Assembly: GCA_050251715.1 (NCBI GenBank)
Contig: JBFWMG010000010.1
Location: 1 to 64,000 of the forward strand
Source: JBFWMG01 sp050251715
Lineage (GTDB): Bacteria > Desulfobacterota > Desulfovibrionia > Desulfovibrionales > Desulfovibrionaceae
Direction of reading: 5' to 3'
Length of the DNA stretch: 64,000 bases
The notes below the pieces were generated by a model that was not told where the DNA came from, did not search any database, and saw only the letters and a list, made by a program, of their open reading frames with translations. Position 1 is the stretch's first letter. Every line of letters begins with the position of its first letter. The position numbers were made by a program, and so were the translations under genes. Of the stretch, positions 17,726 through 27,098 are shown piece after piece.

Positions 17726-19726
17726 CTATTCCTTGAAGATGCGAAACGTGCTGCAACCGTCCTTCTTGGCCTTGTACATGGCGGCATCGGCACGCTTGAG
17801 CAGCAGCTGGGGGTCTTCGCCATGTTCGGGGAAAAAGCTGGCGCCAATGGACGCTCCAATGGTGCAGCGCACGCCGTTGCCCAGTTCGAAAGGACGGCAC
17901 AACGTGGTGATGAGATCGTCGGAAAGCTGCCGGGCATCGCTTTCCTCCCCCACGTTCCACAGCAAGACCACGAACTCGTCGCCGCCGATGCGGGCCACGG
18001 TGTCCGACTGGCGGAAACGCACCACAATGCGCTCCGCCACCTGCCGCAACAGCTCGTCTCCCATGTGGTGGCCGTACTGGTCGTTGACCTGCTTGAACCG
18101 GTCAAGATCGATGTAGAGCACGGAAAAACGCCCTTGCACGCGCTTGGCCTGGGCCAGCATCTGCCGGAGAGCGCGGTCGAGCTGGCGGCGGTTGGCAAGG
18201 CCCGTCAGTTCGTCAAAACTCGCCTTGCGGCGCAACTCGCACTCGCGGATCAGGCGCTCGGTCACGTCCACGGCCAACCCCTCATACCGCTGGGTCTCGC
18301 CGTTGCCGTCGCGGATGACCCTGGCAGACAGCGACACCCACACATGGGATCCGTCCTTGCGCCGGACCTCGGCGTCGAAATGGGTCAGGGTATTCTCCCG
18401 TTCGAGCGTGCCCACAAATTCCCGGCGACGGTCGGCGTCCACGAAGAAATCCGTGGCCAGGGCCGGAACCGACTGCATGAGCTCCGAGGCCGAGGCATAT
18501 CCCAACAATCTGGCCAGGGCTGGATTGGCCTTGGTGAACCGTCCCTTGGCGTCGGTCCTGAAAATGCCTTCCGCCGCGCTTTCGAAAATGGTCCGGTAGG
18601 TTTCCTCAGCCTGGCGCAGGCCAAGTTCCATGCGTTTGCGCGCGGTGATGTCCAGGCAGGAACACAGTTTCCCCACCACCTGTCCCCCCTCCCGGTAGGG
18701 CAGCGCGTGGCGCTCGATGAACCGTCCGTCGGCCAATTCCACGACGTCGTATTCCTCCATGTCGGGATGGTCGAGCATGGTGGAAAAGTTGTTGCGGTAG
18801 CGTTCGGGATCCTTGACCTGGGCCAGGATGGGCGCAAGCGCCTCCACAAGGCTGTCCGCATCCGCCCAGTTGTCCGGCAACCCCCAGATGGTTCTGAACC
18901 GCTTGTTCTGGGCCAACAGCTCCCAGTCGCGGCTGAAGACCACAATGCCGTTGGCCGTGGACTCGATGGTGGCGCGCAGGATCGAAAGATACCGCTCGCG
19001 TTCCATCTCGACCCGGTGTTGCTCGGTGACGTCCACGGCAAAAAAGAGGTGGATGTCCTCCGTCACGGGCACCACGATCCGGTCCCAGTTGCGGCCATAG
19101 GCGCACGCCTCGTCCAGGCAGAAATGGCCGTCGTCCTGCCGCTCCAAGGACAAATCCCAGGAATCGCTTTCCTCGAAGAACGGGCCGCAGCACTCCGCGC
19201 CCTTGCCCAGTTCCAGGTCCGTGGCCTTGCGGTTGGCGGCGATGATCGTGTGGCTGGACTTGGCATACAGCATGGCCGGATACGGCATGCTGTCGAGCAT
19301 CAGCTCATTGAACCGCCGCTGCTCGGACAACTCGCGCGCGGCAAGAACCCCCGCTGCGCATTTGGCGAGTTCCTTGACCAGGGCGGCGGTCTCCAATGGC
19401 TTGAGGGCATACCCGTTCACCCCCAGCTCGATGGATTGTTTCAGGGAGCTGGTATCATCCAGAAAGGTGGTTATGATGACCGGCACATGCTCGCCGGCCT
19501 CGCGCAAGGCCCGGATCATGGCCAGACCGTCCATGACCGGCATGCGGATATCGGCCACGATGATGTCCGGCCTTTCCTTGAAGAATATATCCAACCCGGC
19601 GCGCCCCTCATCGGCCACAAGCAGCCTGCCCACGCAGGGCTCAAGGCCTGCGGCCACGAACTCCCGGGTTATCAACTCGTCCTCAACGTACAGGACAGAC
19701 ACCTTTTGTAGTATTCCACACTCCAT
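17726..19726 (-). CDS. REC-PAS-PAS-GGDEF diguanylate cyclase response regulator
   Basis: I start at 19726 (MECGILQK), where GGAG lies 6 nt upstream. 666 residues. A receiver domain with phospho-acceptor Asp in 'IIVADIRMPVMDG' is followed by a cysteine-containing PAS-like region, two more PAS domains and a GGDEF domain. The active-site motif GGDEF is intact ('ARIGGDEFVVLL') and an RxxD inhibitory site (RQSD) lies 5 residues before it. The protein should make c-di-GMP when phosphorylated and be subject to product inhibition. It lies 53 nt after the hybrid kinase gene, which is its most likely phosphodonor. Confidence 0.9.
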   Translation of the reverse strand: MECGILQKVSVLYVEDELITREFVAAGLEPCVGRLLVADEGRAGLDIFFKERPDIIVADIRMPVMDGLAMIRALREAGEHVPVIITTFLDDTSSLKQSIELGVNGYALKPLETAALVKELAKCAAGVLAARELSEQRRFNELMLDSMPYPAMLYAKSSHTIIAANRKATDLELGKGAECCGPFFEESDSWDLSLERQDDGHFCLDEACAYGRNWDRIVVPVTEDIHLFFAVDVTEQHRVEMERERYLSILRATIESTANGIVVFSRDWELLAQNKRFRTIWGLPDNWADADSLVEALAPILAQVKDPERYRNNFSTMLDHPDMEEYDVVELADGRFIERHALPYREGGQVVGKLCSCLDITARKRMELGLRQAEETYRTIFESAAEGIFRTDAKGRFTKANPALARLLGYASASELMQSVPALATDFFVDADRRREFVGTLERENTLTHFDAEVRRKDGSHVWVSLSARVIRDGNGETQRYEGLAVDVTERLIRECELRRKASFDELTGLANRRQLDRALRQMLAQAKRVQGRFSVLYIDLDRFKQVNDQYGHHMGDELLRQVAERIVVRFRQSDTVARIGGDEFVVLLWNVGEESDARQLSDDLITTLCRPFELGNGVRCTIGASIGASFFPEHGEDPQLLLKRADAAMYKAKKDGCSTFRIFKE

Positions 19727-19779
19727 CTTGTTCTCCAGGCTACGGCACCTTACGTCATTTATAGTTGTCGATGGAAGCG

Positions 19780-22700
19780 TCAATGCCGCTCCGGTTTCGC
19801 ATCCGGCAGCCCCCCAATAGACAGGCCGATACGCGCCAACACCTCTTCCGCCGCGCCGCGATCCCCACCCCGCGCGGCCAATTCCAAATCCCGAGCCAGG
19901 ACGCAAATATCATCCAGCCCTATGGTCGCCGCCGCGCCTTTCATCTGGTGCCCAGCCTCCTCCACATCATGCAGATCATTCTGCCGCAAGGAATTGGCTA
20001 CGCGTTCCATCAAGTCCGGCGCCACGACGTCCAGGAACATTCTGTACAACCGTTTGAGCACCGCGTCATCCCCCCCAGGGGCGACCCCGCCGCCGTCCGC
20101 CTCATGGAGGGCAAGCGTCTCCGGTTGCTCCCGGTGACCGGCTCCGGCCTCGCGGTTTCCGGCGATCTGATCCAGCACGCCATACACGACCTTCAAATCC
20201 ACTGGTTTTGAAATAAACCCGTCCATGCCTTCACGCAAGAACCGTTCCCGGTCGCCCTTCATGGCATATGCGGTCAGCGCCACCACAGGGGTGTGGGGCA
20301 AATGCCTGTCCCGCTCCAAGGCACGGATGCGGTGGGTGGCCTCAATGCCGTCCATGCCCGGCATTTGCACATCCATGAACACAATATCGTACCGCGAGGC
20401 GGCAAAGGCTTCCACGGCCGCGAAGCCGTCCGGGATGACATGCACCACATGTCCCATGCGGGTGAGAAAATGGCTCAGGAATTCCTGGGCAACCACGTTG
20501 TCCTCGGCCAACAGGATACGCAGGGGATGCCCGGCCGTGCCGAACGGCTTCGGAGCCACAACCGCCGCGTCCGTTGCGTCCGGCGCCAGGGGCAGCATCA
20601 CGATGAAGCAAAACGTGCTTCCCTGTCCTGGTTCGCTCTCCACCCATATGCGTCCGCCCATCATCTCAACCAGTTCACGGCTGATGGCGAGTCCCAAACC
20701 AGTTCCCTTGAACCTTTTGGCGTAAGAACTGTCAAGCTGGCTGAAGTGCTGAAACAGCTTGTCCTGTTCCTCGGGTGCGATGCCAGGCCCGGTATCCTCG
20801 ACCGTGACATGCACCTCCACTTGCTGTCCCGAAATGTCCCTTGTGCGCAGTTCCACGCGCACACCGCCGCTTTCCGTAAATTTGACACCGTTGTCCACCA
20901 CGTTGCGCACCACCTGGGCCAGCCGTTCCGGGTCGCCGCGCAGCCGCAGCCCCTGCCGCGCGTGCGACTGGAAAGACAAGGCAAGCCCCTTGCCCATGGC
21001 CAGGCCTTCCATCTGCCGCACAGCGCAGCCCACGGTATGGACCACATCAAAATCCATGGGCCGCAAATCGAACTTGCCCGCCTCGATCTTGGACAAGTCG
21101 AGCACATCGTTGATGATGTGCAAAAGCGAGGTGGCGGAGTCACGGATCAGAACGAGATACCGCGCCTGCTCCTCCGAAAGGCCCGACGCCAGCGTGAGTT
21201 CGGTCATGCCCATGATGCTGCCGATGGGGGTGCGCAGTTCATGGCTCATGTTGGCCAGAAACTCGTTCTTGGCCCGATTGGCGGCCTCCGCGGTCATGAT
21301 GGACAGCCGCAACTCGGATTCGAGCCTTTTTTGCTCGTTGATGTCGTCCACGGCCCAAATGACGCCCTTGCCCGGCGCGCGGGGATCGATGGCCCTGGCG
21401 TACAACCGGCACCACGAGGTCGACCCGTCCTTGCAGCGCAGCAACTGATCGGCGTGAAAATACCCGCGTGCGACAAGCGCCGCGAGGAACCGCCGCTCAA
21501 ACGCGATGAACGCGGCGCGGTCATAAAAAAACATGAACCCGTCGGCGCCGATGATCTCCTCGGGTTCATAGCCCAGCATGGCGGCGCCGCGCCGGTTTAT
21601 TTTCACAAACCGGCCGTTCCTGGTGAAACCAATGCCGATCATGGAATTGGCGAACATGGCCTCCAATTCCTCCACGGCATGCTGCAACTGTTCCTCGATG
21701 CGCCTGCGGTCGGTGATGTCGTGCGCAACGCCCACCATGTGCAGCACCTGGCCCTTTTCCTCGGCCATGGGGCCTTCCTGCACCTCCAGGTACCGCACCT
21801 CGCCGTCCGCATGCTCCAGGCGGCATTCCACATGCGCCGCGTCCGCTCCCTTCCCCGCCCCAACCGTGCCGTGCAGGCATGCGTCCAGGACGCGGGCGCA
21901 ATCCCTTGCGGGAACACCCAGCACGCGTTGCGCCCCGGGGCTGGTAAACGTGACAACGCCGGTCAACGTCCGCGTGTAGAAAAAATAGTCTTCCGGCATG
22001 AATTCGATGAGCTGGCGCAACTGCCGTTCGCTCTCCGCCTGCTCGCGCGCGCGCATGGCCACCCGTTCCTCCAGCGCGCCCTTGGCCTTGTGCAGCTCCT
22101 CCTCCATGTGCCGGCGAGCCGTGATGTCCGTGCCCACGCACAGCAGCCGCCACTCCCCATCCTGGTCCACCACCGTGTTGGACCAGGCCACCCACACCCG
22201 GCTGCCATCGCTCCGCATGTTTTCGTTTTCATTGGTCGAATACGCCTCGGGCGCATCGAGCACCGTGCGAATGAACGCCTCCATGTCCCGGCCACCGCTC
22301 TCCGTTTCCGGCACAATGGAGCCCACGGCATGGCGTCCCAGGAGTGACGCCGTGGTGTACCCGAAAAAATGCAGGCCGTAGGCGTTGGCAAAGACGATGG
22401 TGCCGTCCCGGCGCAACAGCAGGATGATATTGCGGACGTTTTGGACAAGGGCATTATAAGCGCCCGAAATTAGAGGAATACCATCAGGCAAGACAGCAGC
22501 CGCGCCACCGTCGGTGGAGGTGCTGGTTCCGGACCGGGCGCACAGAGCCAGGGCATGCCCCAGCGCGGCGGCATCCTCGCCGGGGACGGTGATCGCCATG
22601 GGAAAGGCCGTTGGGGAAGAGGACAAGGTGACGCAGGCGGGCGGGCACGCGTTGGCGGCGAACGCGTCGGCAACCACAGCCGCCGACAAGGGGGCGTTGT

Positions 22701-22869
22701 CAAGGCGCACAAGGCAATCCCAGTGTCGTGTCGCGGCCCGTTCCAGGCCCGCGCCGTCGTGCACGCATTCGCAGTGCGCCACACAACCGGCCTGGCGCAG
22801 CCGTTGTTCCAGGAATTCCGGCCCATCGCCGGGCGCCGTCACGCACAGTACGCGGTAAGGCTTGACCAT
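19780..22869 (-). CDS. Multi-PAS hybrid sensor kinase with receiver and HPt domains
   Basis: I start at 22869 (MVKPYRVLCV) behind AGAGGA. 1029 residues, no membrane helix, so it is cytoplasmic. Residues 1-110 look like a degenerate receiver without a clear phospho-Asp. At least three PAS/PAC units follow. HisKA has 'NMSHELRTPIGSIMGM', HATPase has 'VEDTGPGIA' and 'GTGLGLAI'. A true receiver follows with 'DIVFMDVQMPGMDGI', and an HPt domain with 'HQMKGAAATIG' ends the protein. It is a complete His-Asp-His relay. The HPt can pass phosphate to the REC-GGDEF protein encoded just downstream, linking this sensor to c-di-GMP (inference from adjacency). Confidence 0.9.
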   Translation of the reverse strand: MVKPYRVLCVTAPGDGPEFLEQRLRQAGCVAHCECVHDGAGLERAATRHWDCLVRLDNAPLSAAVVADAFAANACPPACVTLSSSPTAFPMAITVPGEDAAALGHALALCARSGTSTSTDGGAAAVLPDGIPLISGAYNALVQNVRNIILLLRRDGTIVFANAYGLHFFGYTTASLLGRHAVGSIVPETESGGRDMEAFIRTVLDAPEAYSTNENENMRSDGSRVWVAWSNTVVDQDGEWRLLCVGTDITARRHMEEELHKAKGALEERVAMRAREQAESERQLRQLIEFMPEDYFFYTRTLTGVVTFTSPGAQRVLGVPARDCARVLDACLHGTVGAGKGADAAHVECRLEHADGEVRYLEVQEGPMAEEKGQVLHMVGVAHDITDRRRIEEQLQHAVEELEAMFANSMIGIGFTRNGRFVKINRRGAAMLGYEPEEIIGADGFMFFYDRAAFIAFERRFLAALVARGYFHADQLLRCKDGSTSWCRLYARAIDPRAPGKGVIWAVDDINEQKRLESELRLSIMTAEAANRAKNEFLANMSHELRTPIGSIMGMTELTLASGLSEEQARYLVLIRDSATSLLHIINDVLDLSKIEAGKFDLRPMDFDVVHTVGCAVRQMEGLAMGKGLALSFQSHARQGLRLRGDPERLAQVVRNVVDNGVKFTESGGVRVELRTRDISGQQVEVHVTVEDTGPGIAPEEQDKLFQHFSQLDSSYAKRFKGTGLGLAISRELVEMMGGRIWVESEPGQGSTFCFIVMLPLAPDATDAAVVAPKPFGTAGHPLRILLAEDNVVAQEFLSHFLTRMGHVVHVIPDGFAAVEAFAASRYDIVFMDVQMPGMDGIEATHRIRALERDRHLPHTPVVALTAYAMKGDRERFLREGMDGFISKPVDLKVVYGVLDQIAGNREAGAGHREQPETLALHEADGGGVAPGGDDAVLKRLYRMFLDVVAPDLMERVANSLRQNDLHDVEEAGHQMKGAAATIGLDDICVLARDLELAARGGDRGAAEEVLARIGLSIGGLPDAKPERH

Positions 22870-23021
22870 GCCCGATCCTCTGGCTTGCGGCACACAGGCC
22901 GCAAAAACACGTTATTCCACGCCCCGGTGCGGTGCACACGCCGCACAAGCACGGCCTGCCGCCGGGTTCGCGTCACGCCCCGTCTTCGCCCCCCGGCGGA
23001 AAACGCCCCATCCCCAAAGAT

Positions 23022-24659
23022 TCAATGGGATGCCAGAGGCAACGTCACCACGAACACGCTCCCCCCTCCGGTCGCCTCTTCCACATGCAGCCGCGCCCCG
23101 ATCTGGGACGCGATTTCCTTGCATACCGCAAGGCCCAAGCCCACGCCCCCGGGCTTTTCCACCAGATAATCGCCAAGCTGCGTAAAGCTGACGAACACGG
23201 TCTGCCTGTCTTCGGGGGGAATGCCCGGGCCGGTGTCCTCCACCTCGACCCGCACCGTCTCATCCTGACGCACGGCCCGGATCGTCACCGACCCCTCGGC
23301 CGTGAACTTGATGGCATTGTCGAGCAGGTTGACCATTATCTGGAGCAAGCCCATCCGGTCAGTGCGTGCATGGAGGGGAGACCCCGGCGACCAGTGCAGC
23401 GCAAGTCCTTTTTCCGCCATGCGGCGGGAAGTCGCCGTGGCAACCTGCTCGATCACGCTGTTCACGTCCACGTTGTCCAGAGACCATTCCCGCCTGCCCG
23501 CGACAAGATCCGCCATGATGATGATGTTGTTGATGAGGCCGCTCAGGCGCTCGCCCTCGCCGAGCATGACGCTCAAATCCTCCATCATCTGATCGACAAG
23601 CGGCGCCAGTTCCGGATCGTGAGCCAGCAACGCGGGCCGCACCTTCTGCCGCAGGCGCCGCCGCACCAGCCGCGTGAAACCGAACACCGACGTAAGCGGC
23701 GTGCGCAACTCGTGGGACACCGTGGCGATGAACGCCGTCTTCATCCTGTCCAACTCGGCCAGTTGCGCATAGGCGCGCTCCACCTCGGCGGCCTTGGCCT
23801 CCAACTCGCCGGTACGCTCGCGCACCACGCTTTCCAGGTTGCGGTTGAGCGTCTCCAGCACCGTTTCCGCCCTGCGCCGCATGCCGACCATCTTGGTCAG
23901 ATGCGCCCCCAGACGCGCCAATTCGTCATTGCCGCCCACGTCAAAGACCACGTCCAACTTGCCGGCCATCACCTCGCTGGTCTTCTGCTCAAGGGCGGCC
24001 AGCCTCTTGATGACGAACCGGTTGAGGTACAAGAGAAGCGCCACCAGCAAGCCCACAAGGCTGAGCAGGAGCAATTGTGAGCGCGCCAGATTGAACTGTT
24101 CCAACGCCGTGATCTGGTCGTTGATATCGGAAAAGAGCACCACCGCGCCCAGATACGGCTTGGACTTGCCGTGGCAGTGATGACACGACGGGCCATTGGG
24201 AACGGCCTCGACCTTCAGGAAAAAGGGCCGGTTGTCCACGGTCACCACTTCCCTGTGGTCCACGGCATCGCGCAGAGGCGCTACGAAAAGACGGCGCAGG
24301 TATTCCACGGGGTACACGTCGGACACCTTGGCGCGCAACACGCCGGGGTCCGTTGCATACGTCACGTGGCCCTGGTGGTCGGTGAGGCAGATGCGCACGT
24401 TCTTGAACCGGGACAGGGCGGCGAACTGGTGGGTGGTGCCCTGGTCGTTGCCCTGCTTCATGGGCTCTTCCACCGCCAGTTGCAGCAATTCGGCCACAAA
24501 GGAGGAGACATTGCTCATCTCCTTGAGCATGCTCTCCTCATGCCACGCCCGGTCCACCCAATACAGGATGGCGAACGTCACAACGGCAAGGGCCATGGTT
24601 ATACCCATGAGCCTCAAACCGATGGATCGGCTGAATGCGGTCACACGCCCCCTCACCAT
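23022..24659 (-). CDS. Sensor histidine kinase with periplasmic heme-c (CxxCH) Tll0287-like domain
   Basis: The start at 24659 (MVRGRVTAFS) places 12-15 basic residues before the first membrane helix (about 16-36); a longer start is possible. 545 residues. The periplasmic part (about 40-190) ends with 'GPSCHHCHGKSKPYLGAVV', in which Cys159, Cys162 and His163 make a CxxCH heme-attachment motif. This layout matches the DUF3365/Tll0287-like sensor family. A second helix (about 195-212), HAMP, HisKA ('TVSHELRTPLTSVFGF') and HATPase follow. A covalently bound heme would let the kinase sense redox state, oxygen or NO. The cognate regulator is not adjacent. It is divergent from the nitroreductase gene. 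Confidence 0.85.
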   Translation of the reverse strand: MVRGRVTAFSRSIGLRLMGITMALAVVTFAILYWVDRAWHEESMLKEMSNVSSFVAELLQLAVEEPMKQGNDQGTTHQFAALSRFKNVRICLTDHQGHVTYATDPGVLRAKVSDVYPVEYLRRLFVAPLRDAVDHREVVTVDNRPFFLKVEAVPNGPSCHHCHGKSKPYLGAVVLFSDINDQITALEQFNLARSQLLLLSLVGLLVALLLYLNRFVIKRLAALEQKTSEVMAGKLDVVFDVGGNDELARLGAHLTKMVGMRRRAETVLETLNRNLESVVRERTGELEAKAAEVERAYAQLAELDRMKTAFIATVSHELRTPLTSVFGFTRLVRRRLRQKVRPALLAHDPELAPLVDQMMEDLSVMLGEGERLSGLINNIIIMADLVAGRREWSLDNVDVNSVIEQVATATSRRMAEKGLALHWSPGSPLHARTDRMGLLQIMVNLLDNAIKFTAEGSVTIRAVRQDETVRVEVEDTGPGIPPEDRQTVFVSFTQLGDYLVEKPGGVGLGLAVCKEIASQIGARLHVEEATGGGSVFVVTLPLASH

Positions 24660-24836
24660 TGCTCGTTCCCATTTCCGCCCAACCATGCGGTAGGCCATGG
24701 TAAACCGTAGCATACACTCATCAGGAAAAAAAGCGTTTCTTCGCCATGTTGCGACGGCACGGGCTGAAAAAGACATGACCCCGGACCCCGTTGCGTGTAT
24801 GGACACATCCATCCACCCCTTGCCCTTGGAGCCCAC
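24660..24836. other. Divergent intergenic region between the heme-sensor kinase and the nitroreductase gene
   Basis: 177 nt separate two divergent starts, so it should hold promoters in both directions. I see no strong sigma-70 box. If the heme kinase is autoregulated or controls the neighbouring gene, sites would lie here. Confidence 0.35.
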
Positions 24837-25754
24837 ATGCCCCATTCCAGCCAGCCACTCGTCCGGATAGACGGCGCCCGGTGCACCGGATGCGGCCAAT
24901 GCGTGGCCATTTGCCCGTCGCAAGCCCTGGCCATCCGGGGCGCATGCGCCGTTGTCTCGGCGCACACCTGCCTCGCGTGCGGCCACTGCGCCGCCATATG
25001 CCCGGAAGAAGCCGCGCATGTGGCGTCACTGGAAAACAACGCCCTGGATTTTAGCTGCCTTGCCCAGGATGAACGCCTGCTTCAGCCGGGCGAAGGCGAC
25101 GCGGTCCAACTGATACGGCTCATGCGCTCGCGCCGCTCCTGCCGCCACTACAGGCCCGATCCGCCGCCACGGGCGCTGCTGGAAGATCTGGTGCGCGCCG
25201 CCATCACCGCGCCATCGGGCACCAATTCCCAGTGCTGGACCTTCACCATGCTGCCCGAACGGGAACACGTGCTGGCCCTGGGCCAGGCAGTGGGCGCGTT
25301 TTTCCGGCGCCTCAACCGGCTGGCCGCCCGGCCATGGGTGCGCTTCCTGTGCTCGCTCGCGGGCAAACCCGCCCTGGCCCGCTACTTTCGCGACCACTAC
25401 GCATCCGTGGCCGACGCCCTGGCGCAATGGGACGCCACAGGCCGCGACATGCTCTTTCACGGTGCGCCATCGGCCATCATGGTGGGCTCGCGCCCCGGTG
25501 CGAGCTGCCCTGCCGAGGATGCGCTCATGGCCACCCAAAACCTGCTGCTGGCGGCCCATGCCCTGGGTCTTGGCGCCTGCTGCATCGGCTACGTGGTGGA
25601 GGCCATGCGCCGCGACGCCTCCATCCAGCGCCTGGCGGGCATCCCTTCCGACGAAACCGTGCATGCCGTCGTCGCCCTGGGCTACCCGTCCGCACGCTTC
25701 CGCCGCCCGGCGGGGCGGCGCACACCTGTCATGCGCTGGATCTCGACAGGCTGA
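24837..25754 (+). CDS. Ferredoxin-nitroreductase fusion flavoprotein
   Basis: Start at 24837 (MPHSSQPL) behind GGAG, spacing 5. 305 residues. The N-terminus carries two [4Fe-4S] motifs, CTGCGQCVAICP and CLACGHCAAICP. The rest is a nitroreductase-fold FMN domain: 'MRSRRSCRHYRPDPPPRALL', 'AAITAPSGTNSQCWTF', and near the end 'ALGLGACCIGYV'. Such fusions occur in anaerobes and probably take electrons from ferredoxin to reduce a small organic substrate or flavin. It has no signal peptide and so is cytoplasmic. Its position opposite a heme-sensor kinase suggests redox control (inference). Confidence 0.88.
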   Translation: MPHSSQPLVRIDGARCTGCGQCVAICPSQALAIRGACAVVSAHTCLACGHCAAICPEEAAHVASLENNALDFSCLAQDERLLQPGEGDAVQLIRLMRSRRSCRHYRPDPPPRALLEDLVRAAITAPSGTNSQCWTFTMLPEREHVLALGQAVGAFFRRLNRLAARPWVRFLCSLAGKPALARYFRDHYASVADALAQWDATGRDMLFHGAPSAIMVGSRPGASCPAEDALMATQNLLLAAHALGLGACCIGYVVEAMRRDASIQRLAGIPSDETVHAVVALGYPSARFRRPAGRRTPVMRWISTG

Positions 25755-25856
25755 TGTCCCGGCTTTCCTTGCTTCCGGCAGGGAACGTATGGTAACGTGC
25801 CGCATGCATGACGCACAGAGCCATGCGCAACGCCACCGCACCCCAGGGGAGTTTGT

Positions 25857-27083
25857 GTGTTCATTGTACGCCGACTAATCTGGCCCTGTTTCGCGCTGCT
25901 TTTCCTGCTCGTCGCTTGCCAATCGAGCGAAGACAGTCTCTCGCGGCTCGACCCCGCCTCCGGCGTCACGGACACGGAAATCCGCATCGGCTCATCCCTC
26001 GCCCTGTCGGGCCACGCCAGCTACCTGGGCGTGCAGACGTTGCGCGGCGCGCAGTCCTACATCAACCACATCAACGACTCCGGCGGCATTCACGGCCGCA
26101 CCATCAAGATCGTCACCCTGGACGACCAGTACGACCCCCCAAAATGCCTGCACAACACCCAAGGCCTCATTGTGGATGAGCAGGTCTTTTGCCTGTTCTC
26201 CTACGTGGGCACGCCCACCACGGGCCGCATCGTGCCGGTGATCGAGAAATGCCGCGTGCCCCTGGTGGGCGCGCTCACCGGCGCCCGCGCCCTGCGCGAA
26301 CCCTTCCGCCGCTATGTGGTCAACGTGCGCGCCTCCTACTACCAGGAAACCGCCGCCGCCGTGAAACATCTTGTGGAAGATCTCAACATCTCCCGCATCG
26401 GCGTGTTCTACCAGTACGACTCCTACGGTTTCGACGGCCTGCGCGGCACCGAGCTGGCGCTGCAACATTACGGCCTCACCCCGGTGGCCAGCGGCTCCTA
26501 CATACGTGGCACCCTGGACGTGGGCGACGGCCTTTCCAATATCCTGGCCTCGGACGCCGAGGCGGTGGTCATGATCGGCACCTATGAGCCCTCCGCCCGT
26601 TTCATCCAACTGGCCAAGGCGTCAGGCAAGTCCATCCTGTTCTACAACGTCTCCTTCGTGGGTGGCGAGGAACTCGTCCGCCTTCTGGGATCTTTGGGTG
26701 AAAACGTCATCGTCAGCGAGGTGGTGCCGCCGCCGACAATGCCCTCGGCACAGAGCCCGCATGGCGGCGTGCGGGAGTACATCGAGCTGCTCAAGCGCTA
26801 CTACCCGCAGGAGACGCCCAATTTCGTAGGATTGGAAGGCTATTTCAACGCCCGCATCCTGGTGGAGGGGCTGCGCCGCGCCGGACGCAACCTGACGCGC
26901 GAATCGTTCATAGACGCCATCGACACCATCCGCGACTACAATATCGGCCTGGGCAACACCGTCACCTTTGGTCCCTCCGACCACCAGGGCATGGACCAGG
27001 TCTATTTCACCCGCATTTCCAACGGCACCCTGCACCTCATCAGCGACTGGAAGGCCTTTGCCGCCGGGCTGGGACAGCCCTAG
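25857..27083 (+). CDS. Periplasmic binding lipoprotein of the branched-chain amino acid (type 1) family
   Basis: Starts at GTG behind AGGGGAG. 408 residues. A lipoprotein signal (lipobox LVAC, Cys21) is followed by a Peripla_BP_6 fold: 'IRIGSSLALSGHASYLGVQTLRGAQSYI', 'KIVTLDDQYDP', 'YQYDSYGFDG' and 'EGYFNARILVEGLRRAG'. In transport operons this family feeds an ABC permease. No permease or ATPase gene is here. It lies 15 nt before a membrane kinase gene, so it is more likely a ligand-sensing subunit of that kinase, as with TorT/TorS or LuxP/LuxQ. The ligand is unknown, possibly an amino acid or amide. Confidence 0.85.
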   Translation: MFIVRRLIWPCFALLFLLVACQSSEDSLSRLDPASGVTDTEIRIGSSLALSGHASYLGVQTLRGAQSYINHINDSGGIHGRTIKIVTLDDQYDPPKCLHNTQGLIVDEQVFCLFSYVGTPTTGRIVPVIEKCRVPLVGALTGARALREPFRRYVVNVRASYYQETAAAVKHLVEDLNISRIGVFYQYDSYGFDGLRGTELALQHYGLTPVASGSYIRGTLDVGDGLSNILASDAEAVVMIGTYEPSARFIQLAKASGKSILFYNVSFVGGEELVRLLGSLGENVIVSEVVPPPTMPSAQSPHGGVREYIELLKRYYPQETPNFVGLEGYFNARILVEGLRRAGRNLTRESFIDAIDTIRDYNIGLGNTVTFGPSDHQGMDQVYFTRISNGTLHLISDWKAFAAGLGQP

Positions 27084-27098
27084 CCCAGGGAGAGCACA

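Noticed and set aside
25857..27083. Amino-acid ABC transporter operon
   Set aside because: No permease or ATPase gene is present; kinase and regulator genes follow instead.
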